64,000 nt of DNA from Bordetella parapertussis (GTDB taxonomy: Bacteria; Pseudomonadota; Gammaproteobacteria; Burkholderiales; Burkholderiaceae_B), in NCBI GenBank assembly GCA_945887835.1, contig CAMCZQ010000003.1, forward strand, positions 1 to 64,000. The letters run 5' to 3'. The notes beneath the pieces are model-generated. The model was not told the origin of the DNA and did no database searches. It saw nothing but the letters and a program-made list of their open reading frames with translations. Every line of letters begins with the position of its first letter. Within the stretch, counting starts at the first letter, position 1. This document shows, piece after piece, positions 16,022 through 26,092 of the stretch. Position numbers and translations under genes: made by a program.

Positions 16022-16789
16022 ATGGGACTATTTTCCAGAAAAGATAGTGCAGCACCACGCAAGCCGCCCGGCAAGGTGCGTCCGTCGGTGTCAAGCGAGG
16101 CTCAGGCAGCCGAGTTGCGCGTCAAGGCGCGCAGGCGTCTGGCGGGCGCCGTAGCCTTGGTTCTGGTGGCTGTGGTGATTTTGCCGATGCTGCTTGATTC
16201 TGAGCCTGTACCCGTTTCAAACAAAATCCCTATCAAAATTCCTGATCGGAATGCGCCTTTTCAGTCTAGTCTCACTGAGCCAGCCGCCGTTACCGACGTG
16301 GCGTCTGTCACACCGGCAGTGACAGCCCCTGCGCCAGTAGCACCGCCTGCAAGCGCCACACCTCCCGCTGTGACGGCCCCCGTTAAACCCGACCCTAAAT
16401 CACGCACTGAGCCTGTTGCAAAACCCGAACCCCCAAATGCCCCCGCGACTCGCTCTGATGACGGTGCGCGCGCAATGGCCTTGCTTGATGGGCGCCCAAC
16501 TGCCGAATCAACAAGTCCGCCGGGCACCGCCGCAGCTAAAGTCCCCACTCGCGGAAACTTCGTCGTTCAGGCCAGCTCGCTTGATGGCGCCGCTGACGCT
16601 CAAGCGCAAAAAAATAAACTCTTGGCCGCAGGGGTAAGCAACGCCTTTGTTGACGGCCCCGTCGAGGTTAATGGCAAAACAAAATATCGCGTTCGCGTCG
16701 GACCGTTTCCCTCCAGAGAGGCCGCACTTGCCACGCAGGCCCGCCTGCGCACGCTTGGGTTCGCCGACGCTTACATACCCGCGCAGTGA
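16022..16789 (+). CDS. DedD-like SPOR-domain inner-membrane protein
   Basis: 255-residue cell-division-type protein: a short basic cytoplasmic N terminus (MGLFSRKDSAAPRKPPGK), one membrane helix (about 44-63), a long Pro/Ala/Thr-rich periplasmic linker, and a C-terminal SPOR domain (about 182-254; NFVVQASSLDGAADAQAQ and YRVRVGPFPSREAAL) that binds denuded peptidoglycan glycan at the septum. Position between folC and cvpA is that of dedD in proteobacteria. The stop overlaps the cvpA start (GTGA). An upstream in-frame ATG at 16010 is possible. Confidence 0.88.
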   Translation: MGLFSRKDSAAPRKPPGKVRPSVSSEAQAAELRVKARRRLAGAVALVLVAVVILPMLLDSEPVPVSNKIPIKIPDRNAPFQSSLTEPAAVTDVASVTPAVTAPAPVAPPASATPPAVTAPVKPDPKSRTEPVAKPEPPNAPATRSDDGARAMALLDGRPTAESTSPPGTAAAKVPTRGNFVVQASSLDGAADAQAQKNKLLAAGVSNAFVDGPVEVNGKTKYRVRVGPFPSREAALATQARLRTLGFADAYIPAQ

Positions 16790-17274
16790 CTGGTTTTGAT
16801 TTTGTTTTGTTAGGCATACTCGGGCTGTCGGCACTTTTGGGTCTGATTCGTGGTTTGCTAAAAGAGGTGTTGTCGCTCGCGGCGTATGCCTTCGCTTTTT
16901 TAGCAGCAATTTGGTGGGGACCGCGCGTCTCGGATTGGTTGCTCCCCTGGATCACGCAGTCGTTTTTACGGATGGCTCTTGCCTATATTGGCGTGTTTAT
17001 CGCAGTGCTGTTACTGATCGGTTTGGTCAATATGACCTTGTCAGCCTTGATTGATAAAACGGGTCTGACTCCTGCTGATCACGGCTTGGGTGCGGTGTTT
17101 GGTCTGGCCAGAGGGGTGTTGTTCGTGTTGATTTTGGTCACTCTGGCGGGCTTTACGCCCATCCCAGATGAGCCTTGGTGGAAAAACGCCATGTTTTCCA
17201 AGCAGGTGGTGGGGGCTGTGCAACAAATCAAAGCCCGGTTGCCCGAGCCCGTCGGTAGTTGGCTTCCTTATTGA
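16786..17274 (+). CDS. cvpA: CvpA family membrane protein
   Basis: 162-residue inner-membrane protein with four hydrophobic helices. The N terminus TGFDFVLLGILGLSALLGLIR carries the typical D and the LxGLxRGLxKE motif, here LLGLIRGLLKEVLSLAAY. CvpA is named for colicin V production and has been linked to envelope homeostasis and bile or deoxycholate tolerance. The GTG start overlaps the previous stop codon, so translation is probably coupled; purF follows after 44 bp as in E. coli. Confidence 0.93.
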   Translation: MTGFDFVLLGILGLSALLGLIRGLLKEVLSLAAYAFAFLAAIWWGPRVSDWLLPWITQSFLRMALAYIGVFIAVLLLIGLVNMTLSALIDKTGLTPADHGLGAVFGLARGVLFVLILVTLAGFTPIPDEPWWKNAMFSKQVVGAVQQIKARLPEPVGSWLPY

Positions 17275-17318
17275 GTCAGACAGAATTTAATGCGGTTCAA
17301 CAGTGATCAGGAAAGTAC

Positions 17319-18830
17319 ATGTGTGGAATTGTGGGTGTCATTGGTCGAGGTCCTGTCAATCAACTTTTATACGATAGTTTGCTGCTATTGCAACATCGCG
17401 GTCAAGATGCGGCGGGTATCGCGACGTCAAACGGCAATCATTTCAATATGTATAAAGCGCATGGCTTAGTGCGAGACGTATTTCGCACCCGCAACATGCG
17501 TTCTCTGCCCGGCACGACTGGCATTGGCCAAGTGCGCTATCCCACGGCGGGGTCTTCGGACAGCGTCGAAGAGGCTCAGCCTTTTTACGTGAATGCGCCG
17601 TTTGGCATCACCTTCGCACACAACGGTAATCTGACAAATTGGCGTGAATTGCGCATGTCGCTGTTTACCAATGATCAACGCCACATCAACACGAACTCAG
17701 ATTCTGAGGTGTTGCTCAACGTGCTGGCGCATGAGTTACAACGCGCGGCCAATGGCGTTTCACTCGACGAGTCGGCAATCTTTCGCGCTGTCAAAGCGGT
17801 GCATCAACGGATCAAGGGCGCCTACGCAGTGATTGCGCAAATCGCGGGGTATGGCTTGCTTGCTTTTCGCGATCCCCACGGAATTCGTCCGTTGTGCATT
17901 GGTCGGTTTGATACCGCACCGGGCCCCGAGTGGATGGTGGCATCAGAGTCGGTCGCTCTTGAAGGCTCTGGATTTCAGTTTGTCAGAGATGTCGCGCCTG
18001 GCGAGGCCGTCTTCATTTCGCTTGAGGGCCAGTTTAGTAGCGAACTGTGCGGTGAGGGTATGGTGCACGCGCCCTGTATTTTTGAATACGTGTATTTTGC
18101 GCGACCTGACTCCGTCTTAGATGGCGTGTCGGTTTATGGTTCACGTCTAAAAATGGGTGAGTATCTTGCCGATAAGTTGGCACGCACCTTGCGTTTGGGC
18201 GATATCGATGTCGTCATGCCGATTCCCGATTCGTCGCGCCCCTCGGCGATGCAGCTCGCAGACCGTCTGGGGCTGAGCTATCGCGAAGGGCTAATTAAAA
18301 ATCGTTATGTCGGTCGCACTTTCATCATGCCTGGCCAGGCAGTCCGTAAAAAATCCGTACGCCAAAAACTAAATACGATCGGCATGGAATTCAAAGGTAA
18401 AAATGTCTTGTTAGTCGATGATTCGATCGTTCGTGGCACCACCAGCCGTGAAATCGTCGACATGGCGCGGGCTGCAGGTGCCAATAAAGTGTATATGGCC
18501 TCTGCCGCGCCACCGGTGCGTTATCAAAATGTTTATGGCATTGATATGCCGACACAACAAGAGTTAATCGCCACGGGGCGTGACGAGCAAGAAATCGCTC
18601 GAATCATCGGAGCCGATGCCTTGGTATACCAAGATATTGAGGCGATGCAAAAATCTGTCTCAGACTTGAATCCAGCACTGAAGCATTTTGACACCTCGTG
18701 CTTTACTGGCGAATACGTCACTGGCGATATCACCCCCGAGTATCTTGAACGCTTGGGATTGACTCGCCAAGAGATACGCGAAGAACAAAACGGCCTGTTG
18801 TTTAATATGGGATTCGCGGCCGAAGATTAA
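17319..18830 (+). CDS. purF: Amidophosphoribosyltransferase
   Basis: 503-residue glutamine PRPP amidotransferase, first committed enzyme of purine synthesis. After Met removal Cys1 (MCGIVGVIG) is the glutaminase nucleophile; the class II glutaminase domain includes QVRYPTAGSS and FAHNGNLTNWRELR. The phosphoribosyltransferase domain has the PRPP loop VLLVDDSIVRGTTSRE near residues 362-377 and the flexible loop YVGRTFIMPGQAVRKKSVR. No CxxC [4Fe-4S] cluster pattern was noticed, consistent with the E. coli-type enzyme. Last gene of the folC operon-like set. Confidence 0.97.
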   Translation: MCGIVGVIGRGPVNQLLYDSLLLLQHRGQDAAGIATSNGNHFNMYKAHGLVRDVFRTRNMRSLPGTTGIGQVRYPTAGSSDSVEEAQPFYVNAPFGITFAHNGNLTNWRELRMSLFTNDQRHINTNSDSEVLLNVLAHELQRAANGVSLDESAIFRAVKAVHQRIKGAYAVIAQIAGYGLLAFRDPHGIRPLCIGRFDTAPGPEWMVASESVALEGSGFQFVRDVAPGEAVFISLEGQFSSELCGEGMVHAPCIFEYVYFARPDSVLDGVSVYGSRLKMGEYLADKLARTLRLGDIDVVMPIPDSSRPSAMQLADRLGLSYREGLIKNRYVGRTFIMPGQAVRKKSVRQKLNTIGMEFKGKNVLLVDDSIVRGTTSREIVDMARAAGANKVYMASAAPPVRYQNVYGIDMPTQQELIATGRDEQEIARIIGADALVYQDIEAMQKSVSDLNPALKHFDTSCFTGEYVTGDITPEYLERLGLTRQEIREEQNGLLFNMGFAAED

Positions 18831-18864
18831 CCGCGCGTGTTTATCTGGTGTTTAATGATTGATC

Positions 18865-19356
18865 TTAGCGGGCACTATTTTGTTTGCGAAAGCCGTGAAT
18901 GAGCGTCACCACTAAGGCGGCTAGCAACACAAAGAGCAGCAGACTCCAGTAGGCATATTCAAGGCCAAATACTTTAATGCGCGCGTCCATGCAGCTTGCA
19001 TAGATGCCAAAGAGGGCGGGCAGAGCGGTCTCGAGACCTGTTTGCGTCATCAATAAGTCGGCCAGCGTCTGCGCGCACGAAAATGAGTGTGAGGCCACCT
19101 GGGCTTGATACCAGGCCGCCAGCGCCCCTGCTATCGTCAAACTCAGACCTAGCATCGCACACGGCAAACGAAGGCTTAAGCCTTGGCTGCAGGCACCCAC
19201 CGCCGCAACGAGCGCGAGTAGCAAGTAAATCAGTCTTTGAAATACGCACCAGGCGCACGGCTGCATACCAAACGCGTGCTGTGAAAGCAGGGCGACGCCG
19301 ACTGCGGCCAAGCAAAGAACGACGATCGACCACCAGATTTTTTTTTCACGCGGCAC
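18865..19356 (-). CDS. dsbB: Disulfide bond formation protein DsbB
   Basis: 163-residue quinone-linked thiol oxidase of the inner membrane that re-oxidises DsbA. Four membrane helices are visible. The first periplasmic loop has the redox pair Cys34-Cys37 (QPCAWCVFQRL) and the second has the other cysteines in HSFSCAQT and YASCMDA. I chose GTG 19356 because GAGG sits about 9 bp upstream and the upstream frame to 19446 lies wholly within glnD; the gene then overlaps the glnD stop by 11 bp, pointing to translational coupling. Confidence 0.93.
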   Translation of the reverse strand: MPREKKIWWSIVVLCLAAVGVALLSQHAFGMQPCAWCVFQRLIYLLLALVAAVGACSQGLSLRLPCAMLGLSLTIAGALAAWYQAQVASHSFSCAQTLADLLMTQTGLETALPALFGIYASCMDARIKVFGLEYAYWSLLLFVLLAALVVTLIHGFRKQNSAR

Positions 19357-21934
19357 GACGTTCGACCTCGGTGATTGCCTCAAGCATGGCACGCTCGAAC
19401 TGTCGCTGGGTGCGCGGTTGTAAAAGCGTTTCACCGCTGACAACAAACACGTCTTCGACGCGATCGCCCAAGGTCATGACTTTGGCCGTTTGCAGATGAA
19501 TATTGTAGGCAACGAACACCTGTGCAACATCGCCAAGCAGGCCGGGCCGATCAGTGGCGACAATCTCTAACCGCCAGTTTTGACTGCCTTCGTCTGGGTG
19601 GAGATTTACCATCGGAGGCACCGGAAACACCTTTGACAGCCTCGAGAGGCGACCGTTCGCGGTGCGCGCGATCAACGACGAAGGCGCGGGTGCATTCAGG
19701 TGTTTTGCGAGTTCGTGTTCGATCAGCGTGGCAAGAGTACGAAATTCTTGCGTTGGGTCAACAGGCAAAATGATGAAGCTGTCAAGCGCATACCCTCGCC
19801 GCGTGGTGTGAATACGCGCATCAATAATGTTTAGACCGCGTGCACCAAAAAATCCACAAATCCGCGCGAATAAATCTGGGATATCTTTGGTATAGACCAT
19901 GACTTGCAAACCCTCATACCCATCGGCGGGACGTGCTTTAACAATTGCCTGCTCGGGTGCCACCTGGTGATAAAGATGGCGAGTATGCCAGGCAATATCG
20001 CCGGCCTCGTGTCTTAAAAAATACGCCACATCGAGTTGTTGCCAAAACGCTTCTCGGGTGTCATCGCGCAAGCCCGCCAGGCGGGTTAAGCCTGCAGCCT
20101 CTTCGAGTCGGCGTCGCAACACCGTATTGGTGTCGTCAACGGTTGCGCCAAGTTTCGCTTGGGTGAGGTTGTAGAGGTCTTCTAGCAGCTTACCTTTCCA
20201 AGTGTTCCAGACCTTGGGGCTGGTGCCGCGAATATCAGCAACAGTGAGTAGGTAAAGCGCCTGCAAGTTTCGCAAGGTTTTGACGCGTGCGGCAAAAGCG
20301 ATTACGACTTGCGGATCGGATAAGTCTTTTTTCTGTGCGACCTGTGACATCAATAAATGGCTGTCAACCAAGAACACCACAAGCGCCTGGTCGTTTGGGT
20401 CAAAGGCGTGGACCTTGGCAAAACGCTTGACCTCTTGCGCGCCTAACGTCGAGTGATCGCCTCCGCGGCCTTTCGCAATATCGTGAAATAAGGCTGCGAC
20501 GTAAAGCAACCAATGGCGCTCAAAGCCTGCAATGAGCTTGCTGGCGAGGGGATACTCTTGCGCGTGCTCTGGCATCGTAAACCGGCGCAAGTTACGCACC
20601 ACAGCAAGCGTGTGCTGGTCAACGGTATACACATGAAACAAATCGTGCTGCATCTGACCGACAACACGTCTGAACACTGGCAAATAGCGCGGCAAAATAT
20701 TGAGCATCGTCATGCGCCTGAGCGCGTGCACAATACCGTGTGGCTGCTGCAATATCTTAAGAAATAGGGCCTGATTGACAGGGTCGCGCCTAAACGCTGC
20801 ATTGATGCGATCACGCGCATGCCAAATTGCCCGCAACGCTCGCCCAGACAATTCAGTCAGCTCAGGATGCTGCTGCAGCACTAGAAACACGTTCAGTAAC
20901 TGACTCGGAGATTTTTCAAATAAGAGTTCGTCTTGAATATCCAAGCGATAATGACGTGAAATATAATTTTCGTCGAGCACGCGGGCTTCGATCTCTTGCA
21001 AAGCGAACAGCCGTTCTTCAATGTTTTGAACCAGCAACGTATTGAGCTGCGTCACCAAACGGGCCGCCCAATAATAGCGTTGCATCAAGAGTTCGCTGGC
21101 ACGTCGCGTTGCGGTCGCGGCGATGTTGTAGGCTTGCGCAAGACCATGTTGCAGGTCAAAGAGCAGACGGTCTTCGCGGCGGTTCACTAAAAGATGCAGT
21201 TCGATGCGTACGCGCTTAAACGCTTGTTCGGCGCGCTTGAGATCGCGCGCCTCAGCGCTGGTTAACAGTCCAGCGCGCGCGATCGCCTGCCAGCTTGAAC
21301 CAAAGCCGGCCGCACGCGCCATCCACATAATGACCTGAAGATCGCGCAGTCCGCCGGGGGATTCTTTGCAATTTGGCTCAAGCGAATAGGGCGTGTCTTG
21401 AAAACGCGCATGACGCTGTTGCATCTCGGCGCGCTTCGCACGAAAAAACTGCTTTGCATCAAGATGCTCAGTCATTGTTTGACTAAAGACTTTTGCCAGA
21501 CTCTTGTTGCCAGCGATCCAGCGACTTTCAAGCAAAGACGTTTCGACGGTAATGTCGGCTCGCGCTTCTTTGACGCATTGCTCAATGGTTCGTACGCTGT
21601 AGCCCGGCTCAAGGCCAACATCCCACATCGCCGCGACTAAACCGCTCAGGCTCGCCTCGGCCTTTGAATCGGGTTCACCTTGCAGCAAAATCAACAGATC
21701 GACGTCTGAAAACGGAAACAATTCGCCACGGCCATAGCCACCTACCGCGGCTAGCGTGGCACCTTCAGGGAGGGGATAGCGCTCAAGCAGTTTGTTCAGC
21801 GTCTGATCTGCGCAGCGACTAAGCGCTGCTAACAAAGCATCAGGGCGCAGCGATTGTCGGTAGCTGCGGATCGCGTCTTGCCGACTGCTTTGCAGACTGT
21901 CGCGGATGGCTTCAAGCGTGAGGCTGTCACTCAT
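19346..21934 (-). CDS. glnD: PII uridylyltransferase / uridylyl-removing enzyme GlnD
   Basis: 862-residue bifunctional enzyme that uridylylates PII at low glutamine and removes UMP at high glutamine, setting the cell's nitrogen response. The nucleotidyltransferase motif GGYGRGELFPFSDVDLLIL is near residue 65, the HD domain contains YVAALFHDIAKGRGGDHS, and two C-terminal ACT domains bind glutamine (ARICGFFGARGLNIIDARI and ATDRPGLLGDVAQVF). Gene order map-glnD is classical. Start at ATG 21934, 11 bp after the map stop. Confidence 0.97.
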   Translation of the reverse strand: MSDSLTLEAIRDSLQSSRQDAIRSYRQSLRPDALLAALSRCADQTLNKLLERYPLPEGATLAAVGGYGRGELFPFSDVDLLILLQGEPDSKAEASLSGLVAAMWDVGLEPGYSVRTIEQCVKEARADITVETSLLESRWIAGNKSLAKVFSQTMTEHLDAKQFFRAKRAEMQQRHARFQDTPYSLEPNCKESPGGLRDLQVIMWMARAAGFGSSWQAIARAGLLTSAEARDLKRAEQAFKRVRIELHLLVNRREDRLLFDLQHGLAQAYNIAATATRRASELLMQRYYWAARLVTQLNTLLVQNIEERLFALQEIEARVLDENYISRHYRLDIQDELLFEKSPSQLLNVFLVLQQHPELTELSGRALRAIWHARDRINAAFRRDPVNQALFLKILQQPHGIVHALRRMTMLNILPRYLPVFRRVVGQMQHDLFHVYTVDQHTLAVVRNLRRFTMPEHAQEYPLASKLIAGFERHWLLYVAALFHDIAKGRGGDHSTLGAQEVKRFAKVHAFDPNDQALVVFLVDSHLLMSQVAQKKDLSDPQVVIAFAARVKTLRNLQALYLLTVADIRGTSPKVWNTWKGKLLEDLYNLTQAKLGATVDDTNTVLRRRLEEAAGLTRLAGLRDDTREAFWQQLDVAYFLRHEAGDIAWHTRHLYHQVAPEQAIVKARPADGYEGLQVMVYTKDIPDLFARICGFFGARGLNIIDARIHTTRRGYALDSFIILPVDPTQEFRTLATLIEHELAKHLNAPAPSSLIARTANGRLSRLSKVFPVPPMVNLHPDEGSQNWRLEIVATDRPGLLGDVAQVFVAYNIHLQTAKVMTLGDRVEDVFVVSGETLLQPRTQRQFERAMLEAITEVERRAA

Positions 21935-21945
21935 GTGCGTCGCAC

Positions 21946-22746
21946 TCAGGCGGCAATCAGGGCGGGTGGCGCGGGCATGCCCTCAGAGAGCGTCAAAACC
22001 TCATAGCCGGTGTCGGTCACTAAAATAGTGTGTTCCCACTGCGCCGACAAACTATGATCGCGGGTTACGACAGTCCAACCATCTGCGAGTTGACGAATTT
22101 CACGTCGTCCAGCGTTAATCATGGGTTCGATGGTGAAGATCAAGCCAGGCTCGAGTTTGTCGCCCGCGCCGGCGCGTCCGTAATGCAAGATTTGTGGGTC
22201 TTGGTGAAAACGTTGACCGATGCCATGGCCACAAAATTCGCGCACAACCGAAAACCCTTGTTTTTCGGCATGCTTTTGAATCGCATTGCCAATGTCGCCC
22301 AACGTATTGCCCGGTTTGACTTGAGCGATACCGAGCCACATGCATTCGTAGGTGATGTCGGTGAGGCGTTTGGCTAAAATCGAAGGCTCGCCGACATAAA
22401 ACATGCGACTGGTGTCACCAAACCAGCCTTCTTTGATAATGGTGACGTCGATATTGAGCACATCGCCATTTTTGAGGACTCGGTCGCCGGGGATCCCGTG
22501 GCAGACTTGGTGGTTAACCGACGTGCAAATTGCACCCGGAAACGGTGGATAGCCCGGCGGCGCATAACCCACCGTTGCTGACGTGACCCTCAGAGTTTGG
22601 GTCAGGTATTGCAGGCAAAGCTGATCGAGTTGACCGGTTGTGACGCCCGCTTTGACGTGTGGGGCAATAAAGTCAAGCACCTTCGCGGCATCGCGACAAG
22701 CCGCACGCATAAGATCTAATTCGAGTGGATTGGTGACTAATCCCAT
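21946..22746 (-). CDS. map: Methionine aminopeptidase type I
   Basis: 266-residue dimetal peptidase that removes N-terminal Met from nascent proteins. The five metal ligands sit in NIDVTIIKEGWFGDTSRMF (two Asp), CGHGIGQRFHQDP (His), IFTIEPMIN (Glu) and the Glu of QWEHTILVT. ATG 22746 gives the family N terminus; an in-frame ATG at 22812 adds 22 non-family residues. A TATAAT at 22781-22786 on this strand is a candidate -10, though no good -35 is spaced with it. It diverges from rpsB, the arrangement usual in proteobacteria. Confidence 0.96.
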   Translation of the reverse strand: MGLVTNPLELDLMRAACRDAAKVLDFIAPHVKAGVTTGQLDQLCLQYLTQTLRVTSATVGYAPPGYPPFPGAICTSVNHQVCHGIPGDRVLKNGDVLNIDVTIIKEGWFGDTSRMFYVGEPSILAKRLTDITYECMWLGIAQVKPGNTLGDIGNAIQKHAEKQGFSVVREFCGHGIGQRFHQDPQILHYGRAGAGDKLEPGLIFTIEPMINAGRREIRQLADGWTVVTRDHSLSAQWEHTILVTDTGYEVLTLSEGMPAPPALIAA

Positions 22747-22922
22747 GGCGACTTGAAACAAAGTGGTGAAAGATAGTAGAATTATAGACTTACCAAGTTT
22801 TGGGGCATACAAAACCCCCTGTTCTCAACCAGTCGGTCGCACGTTGTGTCAGTTCGCTAAATATTTTTTTGCTTGGCTGACAAAAACAAGCAGACCAAAT
22901 CGCGTGTTACGCCACCAGGGTG

Positions 22923-22945
22923 CTGTTTTTGTTGAACAAAAACAG
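22923..22945. repeat. Palindrome in the rpsB leader region
   Basis: CTGTTTTTGTT and AACAAAAACAG are exactly complementary 11-bp arms around a single G. It lies about 42 bp before the rpsB start. It could be a protein site or, in RNA, part of the S2 autoregulatory leader known upstream of rpsB in many proteobacteria. I could not build a full leader fold, so the role is open. Confidence 0.5.
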
Positions 22946-22986
22946 TGCAGACGTAATACAAGACTTAACCCTCGGAGCCTTAAATC

Positions 22987-23733
22987 ATGTCGTTAATGCG
23001 TGAAATGTTAGAAGCGGGTGTGCACTTCGGTCACCAAACCCGTTACTGGAATCCAAAGATGGCCCCCTTTATCTTCGGCCATCGCAACAAAATTCATATT
23101 ATCAACCTCGAAAAAACGGTTGCCAATTACACCGAAGCCACCAAGTTTGTGCGCTCGGTGGCTGCAAAAGGCGGCAACGTTCTGTTCGTCGGCACCAAGC
23201 GTGCTGCACGCGAACTCGTGGCACAAGAGGCTTCACGCGCCGGCATGCCTTTTGTTGATAGCCGTTGGCTTGGCGGTATGCTGACCAACTTTAAAACAGT
23301 CAAAAGCTCGATCAAGCGCCTCAAAGACATGGAAATCATGATCGCTGAAGGGGGCACGGAGCGCATGAGCAAAAAAGAGGGCCTGATGTTTCAGCGCGAA
23401 CTCGACAAGCTCAATAAGTCAATCGGCGGCATTAAAGACATGAACGGCCTGCCAAGTGCCATTTTTATGATCGATGTCGGTTATCACAAAATCGCCGTGC
23501 TTGAGGCAATTGCCTTAGGGATTCCAGTGGTTGCCGTGGTCGACACGAATCACTCGCCTGATGGTATCGATTACATCATTCCTGGCAACGACGACTCGGC
23601 CAAAGCGATCGCGTTGTACGCAAAGGGCATGGCAGACGCAGTACTTGAAGGGCGCGCCCAAAGCCTGAACGGTATCGTCGAAGAACTTGCCTCTGGCGAA
23701 GAGTTCGTCGAAGTCGCTGAAGAAAAAGCGTAA
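22987..23733 (+). CDS. rpsB: 30S ribosomal protein S2
   Basis: 248-residue small-subunit protein. Diagnostic segments are [56 protein letters not shown] and [23 protein letters not shown] lies about 10 bp before the ATG. Followed by tsf across 92 bp that contain a hairpin, the standard rpsB-tsf operon. Confidence 0.98.
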   Translation: MSLMREMLEAGVHFGHQTRYWNPKMAPFIFGHRNKIHIINLEKTVANYTEATKFVRSVAAKGGNVLFVGTKRAARELVAQEASRAGMPFVDSRWLGGMLTNFKTVKSSIKRLKDMEIMIAEGGTERMSKKEGLMFQRELDKLNKSIGGIKDMNGLPSAIFMIDVGYHKIAVLEAIALGIPVVAVVDTNHSPDGIDYIIPGNDDSAKAIALYAKGMADAVLEGRAQSLNGIVEELASGEEFVEVAEEKA

Positions 23734-23745
23734 TTTTTTCTGGTG

Positions 23746-23765
23746 GTCCCGTCTGTGCACGGGAC
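23746..23765 (+). other. Intergenic hairpin between rpsB and tsf
   Basis: GTCCCGT and ACGGGAC pair across a 6-nt loop. No T-tract follows, so it is more likely an mRNA stability or processing element than a terminator. A hairpin at this place is common in rpsB-tsf operons. Confidence 0.6.
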
Positions 23766-23825
23766 ATCGCAACAGTGCGCCCCTGACTTTTGGTTGAGGC
23801 GCCACTAAATAGTCTTGGAGCAAAC

Positions 23826-24704
23826 ATGGCTGAAATCACTGCCGCAATGGTTAAAGAATTGCGCGAAAAAACCGACGCACCTATGATGGAATGCAAACGC
23901 GCTCTAACCGAGGCCGCTGGAGACCTCGTGCGTGCCGAAGAAATCTTGCGCGTCAAATTAGGCAGTAAAGCCAGCAAGGCGGCAGGACGCATCACCGCCG
24001 AAGGGCTCATTGGCTTGTATATTTCGCCTGATGCAAAACAGGGCGCGGTGCTTGAAGTCAACTGCGAAACAGATTTCGTCGCAAAAAATGACGATTTTGT
24101 CGCCTTCGTCGAAGCTCTTGCCAAGCAAGTCGCAGCGAACGACTATGCAGATGTGGCGGCTTTAGCTGCCTCAAAGTTGTCCACCGGTACGGTTGAGTCT
24201 GTGCGCTCAGCGTTGGTCGGTAAAATCGGTGAAAACATCTCGATTCGCCGGTTCAAGCGTTACACCACCGCAAACAAGCTTTCAAGCTATGTGCACAGCG
24301 GCCGAATCGGCGTTTTGGTTGAGTTTTCGGGTGCCGACGAAGTCGGTAAAGACGTCGCCATGCATATTGCAGCGACTAAGCCTCGCGCGTTAGATGAGTC
24401 CGGTGTTCCTGAAGCTGACAAAGAAGCCGAACGCTCGGTCGCGCGTCAAAAGGCTGCCGAATCCGGCAAACCAGCCGAAATTGTCGAAAAAATGGTCGAA
24501 GGTTCGGTGCAAAAGTTTTTAAAAGAAGTGGCGCTTCTTTCGCAACCTTTTGTTAAAAATGACAAACAGTCTGTTGCTCAAATGCTAAAAGAAAAAAATG
24601 CAGCGATTGCTGGATTTTCACTTTTTGTCGTGGGCGAAGGCATCGAGAAGAAAACGATGGATTTTGCCGCTGAAGTCGCTGCTGCAGCTGCCGGAAACGC
24701 CTAA
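23826..24704 (+). CDS. tsf: Elongation factor Ts
   Basis: 292-residue guanine-nucleotide exchange factor for EF-Tu. The N-terminal UBA-like helix bundle has [20 protein letters not shown], followed by the core [13 protein letters not shown] and the coiled-coil/C-terminal region. The Thr-Asp-Phe-Val motif that contacts EF-Tu is intact. ATG 23826 gives the universal N terminus; the ORF reads open upstream to 23790. A stem-loop follows the stop. Confidence 0.98.
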   Translation: MAEITAAMVKELREKTDAPMMECKRALTEAAGDLVRAEEILRVKLGSKASKAAGRITAEGLIGLYISPDAKQGAVLEVNCETDFVAKNDDFVAFVEALAKQVAANDYADVAALAASKLSTGTVESVRSALVGKIGENISIRRFKRYTTANKLSSYVHSGRIGVLVEFSGADEVGKDVAMHIAATKPRALDESGVPEADKEAERSVARQKAAESGKPAEIVEKMVEGSVQKFLKEVALLSQPFVKNDKQSVAQMLKEKNAAIAGFSLFVVGEGIEKKTMDFAAEVAAAAAGNA

Positions 24705-24715
24705 AGCCGTCAATC

Positions 24716-24738
24716 AACCGAGGCGTTGTGCCTCGGTT
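24716..24738 (+). terminator. Stem-loop after tsf, possible (partial) terminator
   Basis: AACCGAGGC and GCCTCGGTT form a 9-bp stem with loop GTTGT, 12 bp after the tsf stop. The following tract is only TCGCTT, so read-through into pyrH is likely and the element may act as an attenuator. Confidence 0.65.
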
Positions 24739-24793
24739 TCGCTTAGTTTGACGTACACTTTTGCTAGTGTTTAACCTTCCGGAACCCTGACCT

Positions 24794-25510
24794 ATGGCTA
24801 GCCGAATGCACAAAAGAGTTCTTCTTAAACTTTCTGGCGAAGCCTTGATGGGTGATGATGCTTTTGGCATCAATCGTGCCACCATCGCACGCATGACCGA
24901 AGAGGTTGCTGAGGTGGTTTCGATGGGCGTGCAGTTAGCCATCGTGATTGGTGGCGGTAACATCTTTCGAGGTGTTGCACCCGGCGCACAAGGCATGGAC
25001 CGCGCGACCGCTGACTACATGGGCATGATGGCCACTGTCATGAATGCGTTGGCCTTGCAAGACGCGCTCAAACACCGTGGCGTTGACGCCCGCGTTCAGT
25101 CTGCTCTGAACATCGAACAGGTGGTTGAACCTTACATCCGGCCTAAAGCGTTAAGGTATCTCGAAGAGGGCAAGGTTGTGGTGTTTGCCGCTGGCACAGG
25201 TAACCCCTTTTTTACCACCGATACCGCAGCCTCGTTGCGCGGTGCCGAGATCGGCGCCGAAATCGTTTTAAAAGCGACAAAGGTCGATGGCATATACAGT
25301 GCCGATCCCAATAAAGATCCAGCCGCGACACGCTACACCCGAATCAGTTTTGATGAGGTCATCAACCGTCGTCTTGAAGTGATGGACGCAACGGCGTTTG
25401 CCTTGTGTCGAGATCAAAAATTACCAATCAGAGTCTTTTCGATCAACAAACCTGGCGCGCTTAAGCGGGCAGTCAGCGGCGAGGACGAAGGCACTTTGGT
25501 TCACGTTTAA
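24794..25510 (+). CDS. pyrH: Uridylate kinase
   Basis: 238-residue bacterial-type UMP kinase of the amino-acid kinase fold, hexameric in relatives, making UDP for RNA and envelope precursors. Motifs seen: [41 protein letters not shown], and [16 protein letters not shown], which holds the UMP/acceptor site. Part of the conserved rpsB-tsf-pyrH-frr set; frr follows after 10 bp. Confidence 0.98.
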   Translation: MASRMHKRVLLKLSGEALMGDDAFGINRATIARMTEEVAEVVSMGVQLAIVIGGGNIFRGVAPGAQGMDRATADYMGMMATVMNALALQDALKHRGVDARVQSALNIEQVVEPYIRPKALRYLEEGKVVVFAAGTGNPFFTTDTAASLRGAEIGAEIVLKATKVDGIYSADPNKDPAATRYTRISFDEVINRRLEVMDATAFALCRDQKLPIRVFSINKPGALKRAVSGEDEGTLVHV

Positions 25511-25520
25511 AGGAACCCCA

Positions 25521-26081
25521 ATGAGTATTGCAGATATTCAAGCCTCTGCTCAGGCCCGCATGGCGAAGTCGCTCGAGCAACTTAAAGCCAACCTCGCTAA
25601 AATTCGCACTGGGCGCGCACATCCCGGTATTCTTGATCACGTTCAGGTCGAGTACTACGGCTCGTTAGTGCCAATCTCGCAGGTTGCGAACGTCAACCTG
25701 ATGGACGCCCGTACCTTAAGCGTCCAGGTCTGGGAAAAAAACATGTCGGGCCCAGTCGAAAAAGCGATTCGAGACTCTGATTTGGGTCTGAATCCAATCG
25801 GCATGGGCGATAGTATTCGGGTACCGATGCCAGCCTTGACCGAAGAGCGCCGTCGCGATTTGAATAAGGTTGTGAAATCTGAGGGCGAAGACGCCAAAAT
25901 CGCCGTACGTAATCTACGCCGTGATTCAAACGACTCCTTTAAAAAACTTATAAAAGACAAAGAGATTTCTGAAGATGACGAACGCCGTGCACAAGAGCTT
26001 GTGCAAAAGCTAACGGATCGTTGCGTGATCGAAATCGACAAAATGGTTGCGCAAAAAGAAGCCGAGATTTTGACGGTTTAG
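25521..26081 (+). CDS. frr: Ribosome recycling factor
   Basis: 186-residue RRF that with EF-G splits the post-termination ribosome. Recognised by [38 protein letters not shown]-like segment (here [20 protein letters not shown]) and the C-terminal helix. AGGAA lies 6-7 bp before ATG 25521. The upstream open frame to 25398 overlaps pyrH and is not used. Confidence 0.98.
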   Translation: MSIADIQASAQARMAKSLEQLKANLAKIRTGRAHPGILDHVQVEYYGSLVPISQVANVNLMDARTLSVQVWEKNMSGPVEKAIRDSDLGLNPIGMGDSIRVPMPALTEERRRDLNKVVKSEGEDAKIAVRNLRRDSNDSFKKLIKDKEISEDDERRAQELVQKLTDRCVIEIDKMVAQKEAEILTV

Positions 26082-26092
26082 GCCGCCCCTTT

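Noticed and set aside
18996-19499. Plus-strand open frame of 167 codons over dsbB/glnD
   Set aside because: Antisense shadow; the minus-strand genes show clear conserved motifs.
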